A DNA stretch of 7,024 nucleotides from Staphylococcaceae bacterium UBA6286 (GTDB taxonomy: Bacteria; Bacillota; Bacilli; Staphylococcales; Staphylococcaceae): positions 10,958 to 17,981 of the forward strand of contig DJUI01000055.1 in assembly GCA_002438305.1 (NCBI GenBank), in the 5' to 3' direction. The first letter of the stretch is position 1, and each line of letters opens with the position of its first letter. Shown piece by piece: positions 6,468 through 7,024 of the stretch. A model generated the notes under the pieces. It was not told the origin of the DNA. It worked only from the letters and a program-made list of their open reading frames with translations, and did not search any database. A program made the position numbers and the translations under genes.

Positions 6468-7004
6468 ATGACAAGACAATCAATTGCCATTGATATGGAT
6501 GAAGTTCTAGCAGATACACTCAAGAAAGTAGTATTCAAATTCAATGAAGAGTCTGGGGAGACAGTCACACTTGAGCAGCTTGAAGGAATCAAACTAAGAG
6601 ATATACATCCGCAGCATGCAGAAACGTTATCGAATCTCCTGCTCGACCGTGAGTTCTTCAGAGACCTCGAAGTCTTTCCAGATGCGGTGCGGGTTGTTGA
6701 ACGTCTGACCGAACATTATGATGTCTACATTGCTACTGCAGCAATGGATGTTCCGACATCATTTGATGCGAAATATGAATGGCTCATTGAGCATTTTAAG
6801 TTCCTGGATCCACAGAACTTTATTTTCTGCGGCAATAAAGGTGTAGTTGGAACAGATTATCTAATTGATGATAATCCAAAGCAGCTGCGTGCCTTTAAAG
6901 GAACAGGTATCATGTATCATGCGTCTCATAATGTTAATGAAGAAGGATTTGACCGGGTACACAGCTGGAAGGAAGTAGAAGAATATTTTCTGACAGATAA
7001 GTAA
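6468..7004 (+). CDS. 5'(3')-deoxyribonucleotidase, cytosolic type C (HAD superfamily)
   Basis: This is a 178-residue soluble HAD phosphatase of the NT5C family, which removes phosphate from (deoxy)nucleoside monophosphates. Motif I is DMDEVLADT near the N-terminus, with D9 as predicted nucleophile and D11 as acid/base. Motif II is the threonine at T90 in YIATAAMD. K124 (CGNK) is the likely motif III lysine. The magnesium-binding acidic pair is D134-D135 in YLIDDNPKQL. The region between motifs I and II is the small helical cap (about 18-75) that shapes the nucleotide site. Length fits the bacterial family. An in-frame ATG at 6459 would add MNH but has no ribosome-site spacing. The gene follows hisC by 15 bases and is probably in the same transcript. 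The exact substrate (dUMP, dTMP or another phosphate ester) cannot be read from the sequence. Family assignment is firm, the physiological role is not. Confidence 0.88.
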   Translation: MTRQSIAIDMDEVLADTLKKVVFKFNEESGETVTLEQLEGIKLRDIHPQHAETLSNLLLDREFFRDLEVFPDAVRVVERLTEHYDVYIATAAMDVPTSFDAKYEWLIEHFKFLDPQNFIFCGNKGVVGTDYLIDDNPKQLRAFKGTGIMYHASHNVNEEGFDRVHSWKEVEEYFLTDK

Positions 7005-7005
7005 T

Positions 7006-7024
7006 AAAAAGGTCCTGATGACGA
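7006..7024 (+). terminator. Possible first arm of a rho-independent terminator, cut by the window edge
   Basis: Directly after the nucleotidase stop there is an A5 run followed by GGTCCTGAT and then GACGA at the edge. An A-run plus a GC-containing arm right after a stop codon is what a bidirectional hairpin terminator looks like on its 5' side. The matching arm (ATCAGGACC then T-run) would lie just outside the window, so this is a guess. Confidence 0.25.

Overview
The window looks like chromosomal DNA from a Firmicute of the Staphylococcaceae. All genes lie on the + strand and are tightly packed. Shine-Dalgarno sequences are strong, and TTG is used as a start codon at least twice. The gene order (Uup-like ABC-F ATPase, RecQ, Opu-type ATPase, permease/binding-protein fusion, HisC, type-C 5'-nucleotidase) matches, from memory, a conserved neighbourhood in Staphylococcus aureus and relatives. 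Base composition by eye is richer in G+C than S. aureus. A genus such as Macrococcus, Mammaliicoccus, Salinicoccus or Jeotgalicoccus is therefore possible, but I cannot fix it without a search.

Layout. Positions 1-1125 hold the 3' part of a uup-type ABC-F gene whose first ATPase half lies upstream of the window. Seven bases later, recQ (1133-2899) starts with TTG and encodes a complete helicase with zinc-binding and HRDC domains. A 48-base gap follows, with a weak promoter-like element and a small inverted repeat. Next comes an ABC importer: an ATPase (2948-3868) whose stop codon overlaps the start of a permease fused to its own substrate-binding domain (3868-5382). A PLP aminotransferase of the HisC family (5394-6452, TTG start) and a HAD-family 5'(3')-deoxyribonucleotidase (6468-7004) follow at gaps of 11 and 15 bases. 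The window ends in what may be the first arm of a terminator hairpin. No intergenic stretch exceeds 48 bases. I see no RNA gene, insertion sequence, CRISPR array or prophage remnant.

How the genes fit together. uup and recQ form a probable genome-maintenance/translation pair. The importer, aminotransferase and nucleotidase form a second probable transcription unit, or a continuation of the first. The importer would usually be labelled an osmoprotectant (Opu/Pro) system. The layout of its fused binding protein resembles the EgtUV ergothioneine importers more closely. Ergothioneine is a histidine-derived thiol betaine, so the coupled histidinol-phosphate-type aminotransferase is the most interesting association here. 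Nothing in the window looks like a wholly new system. It is core chromosome with a few under-interpreted links.
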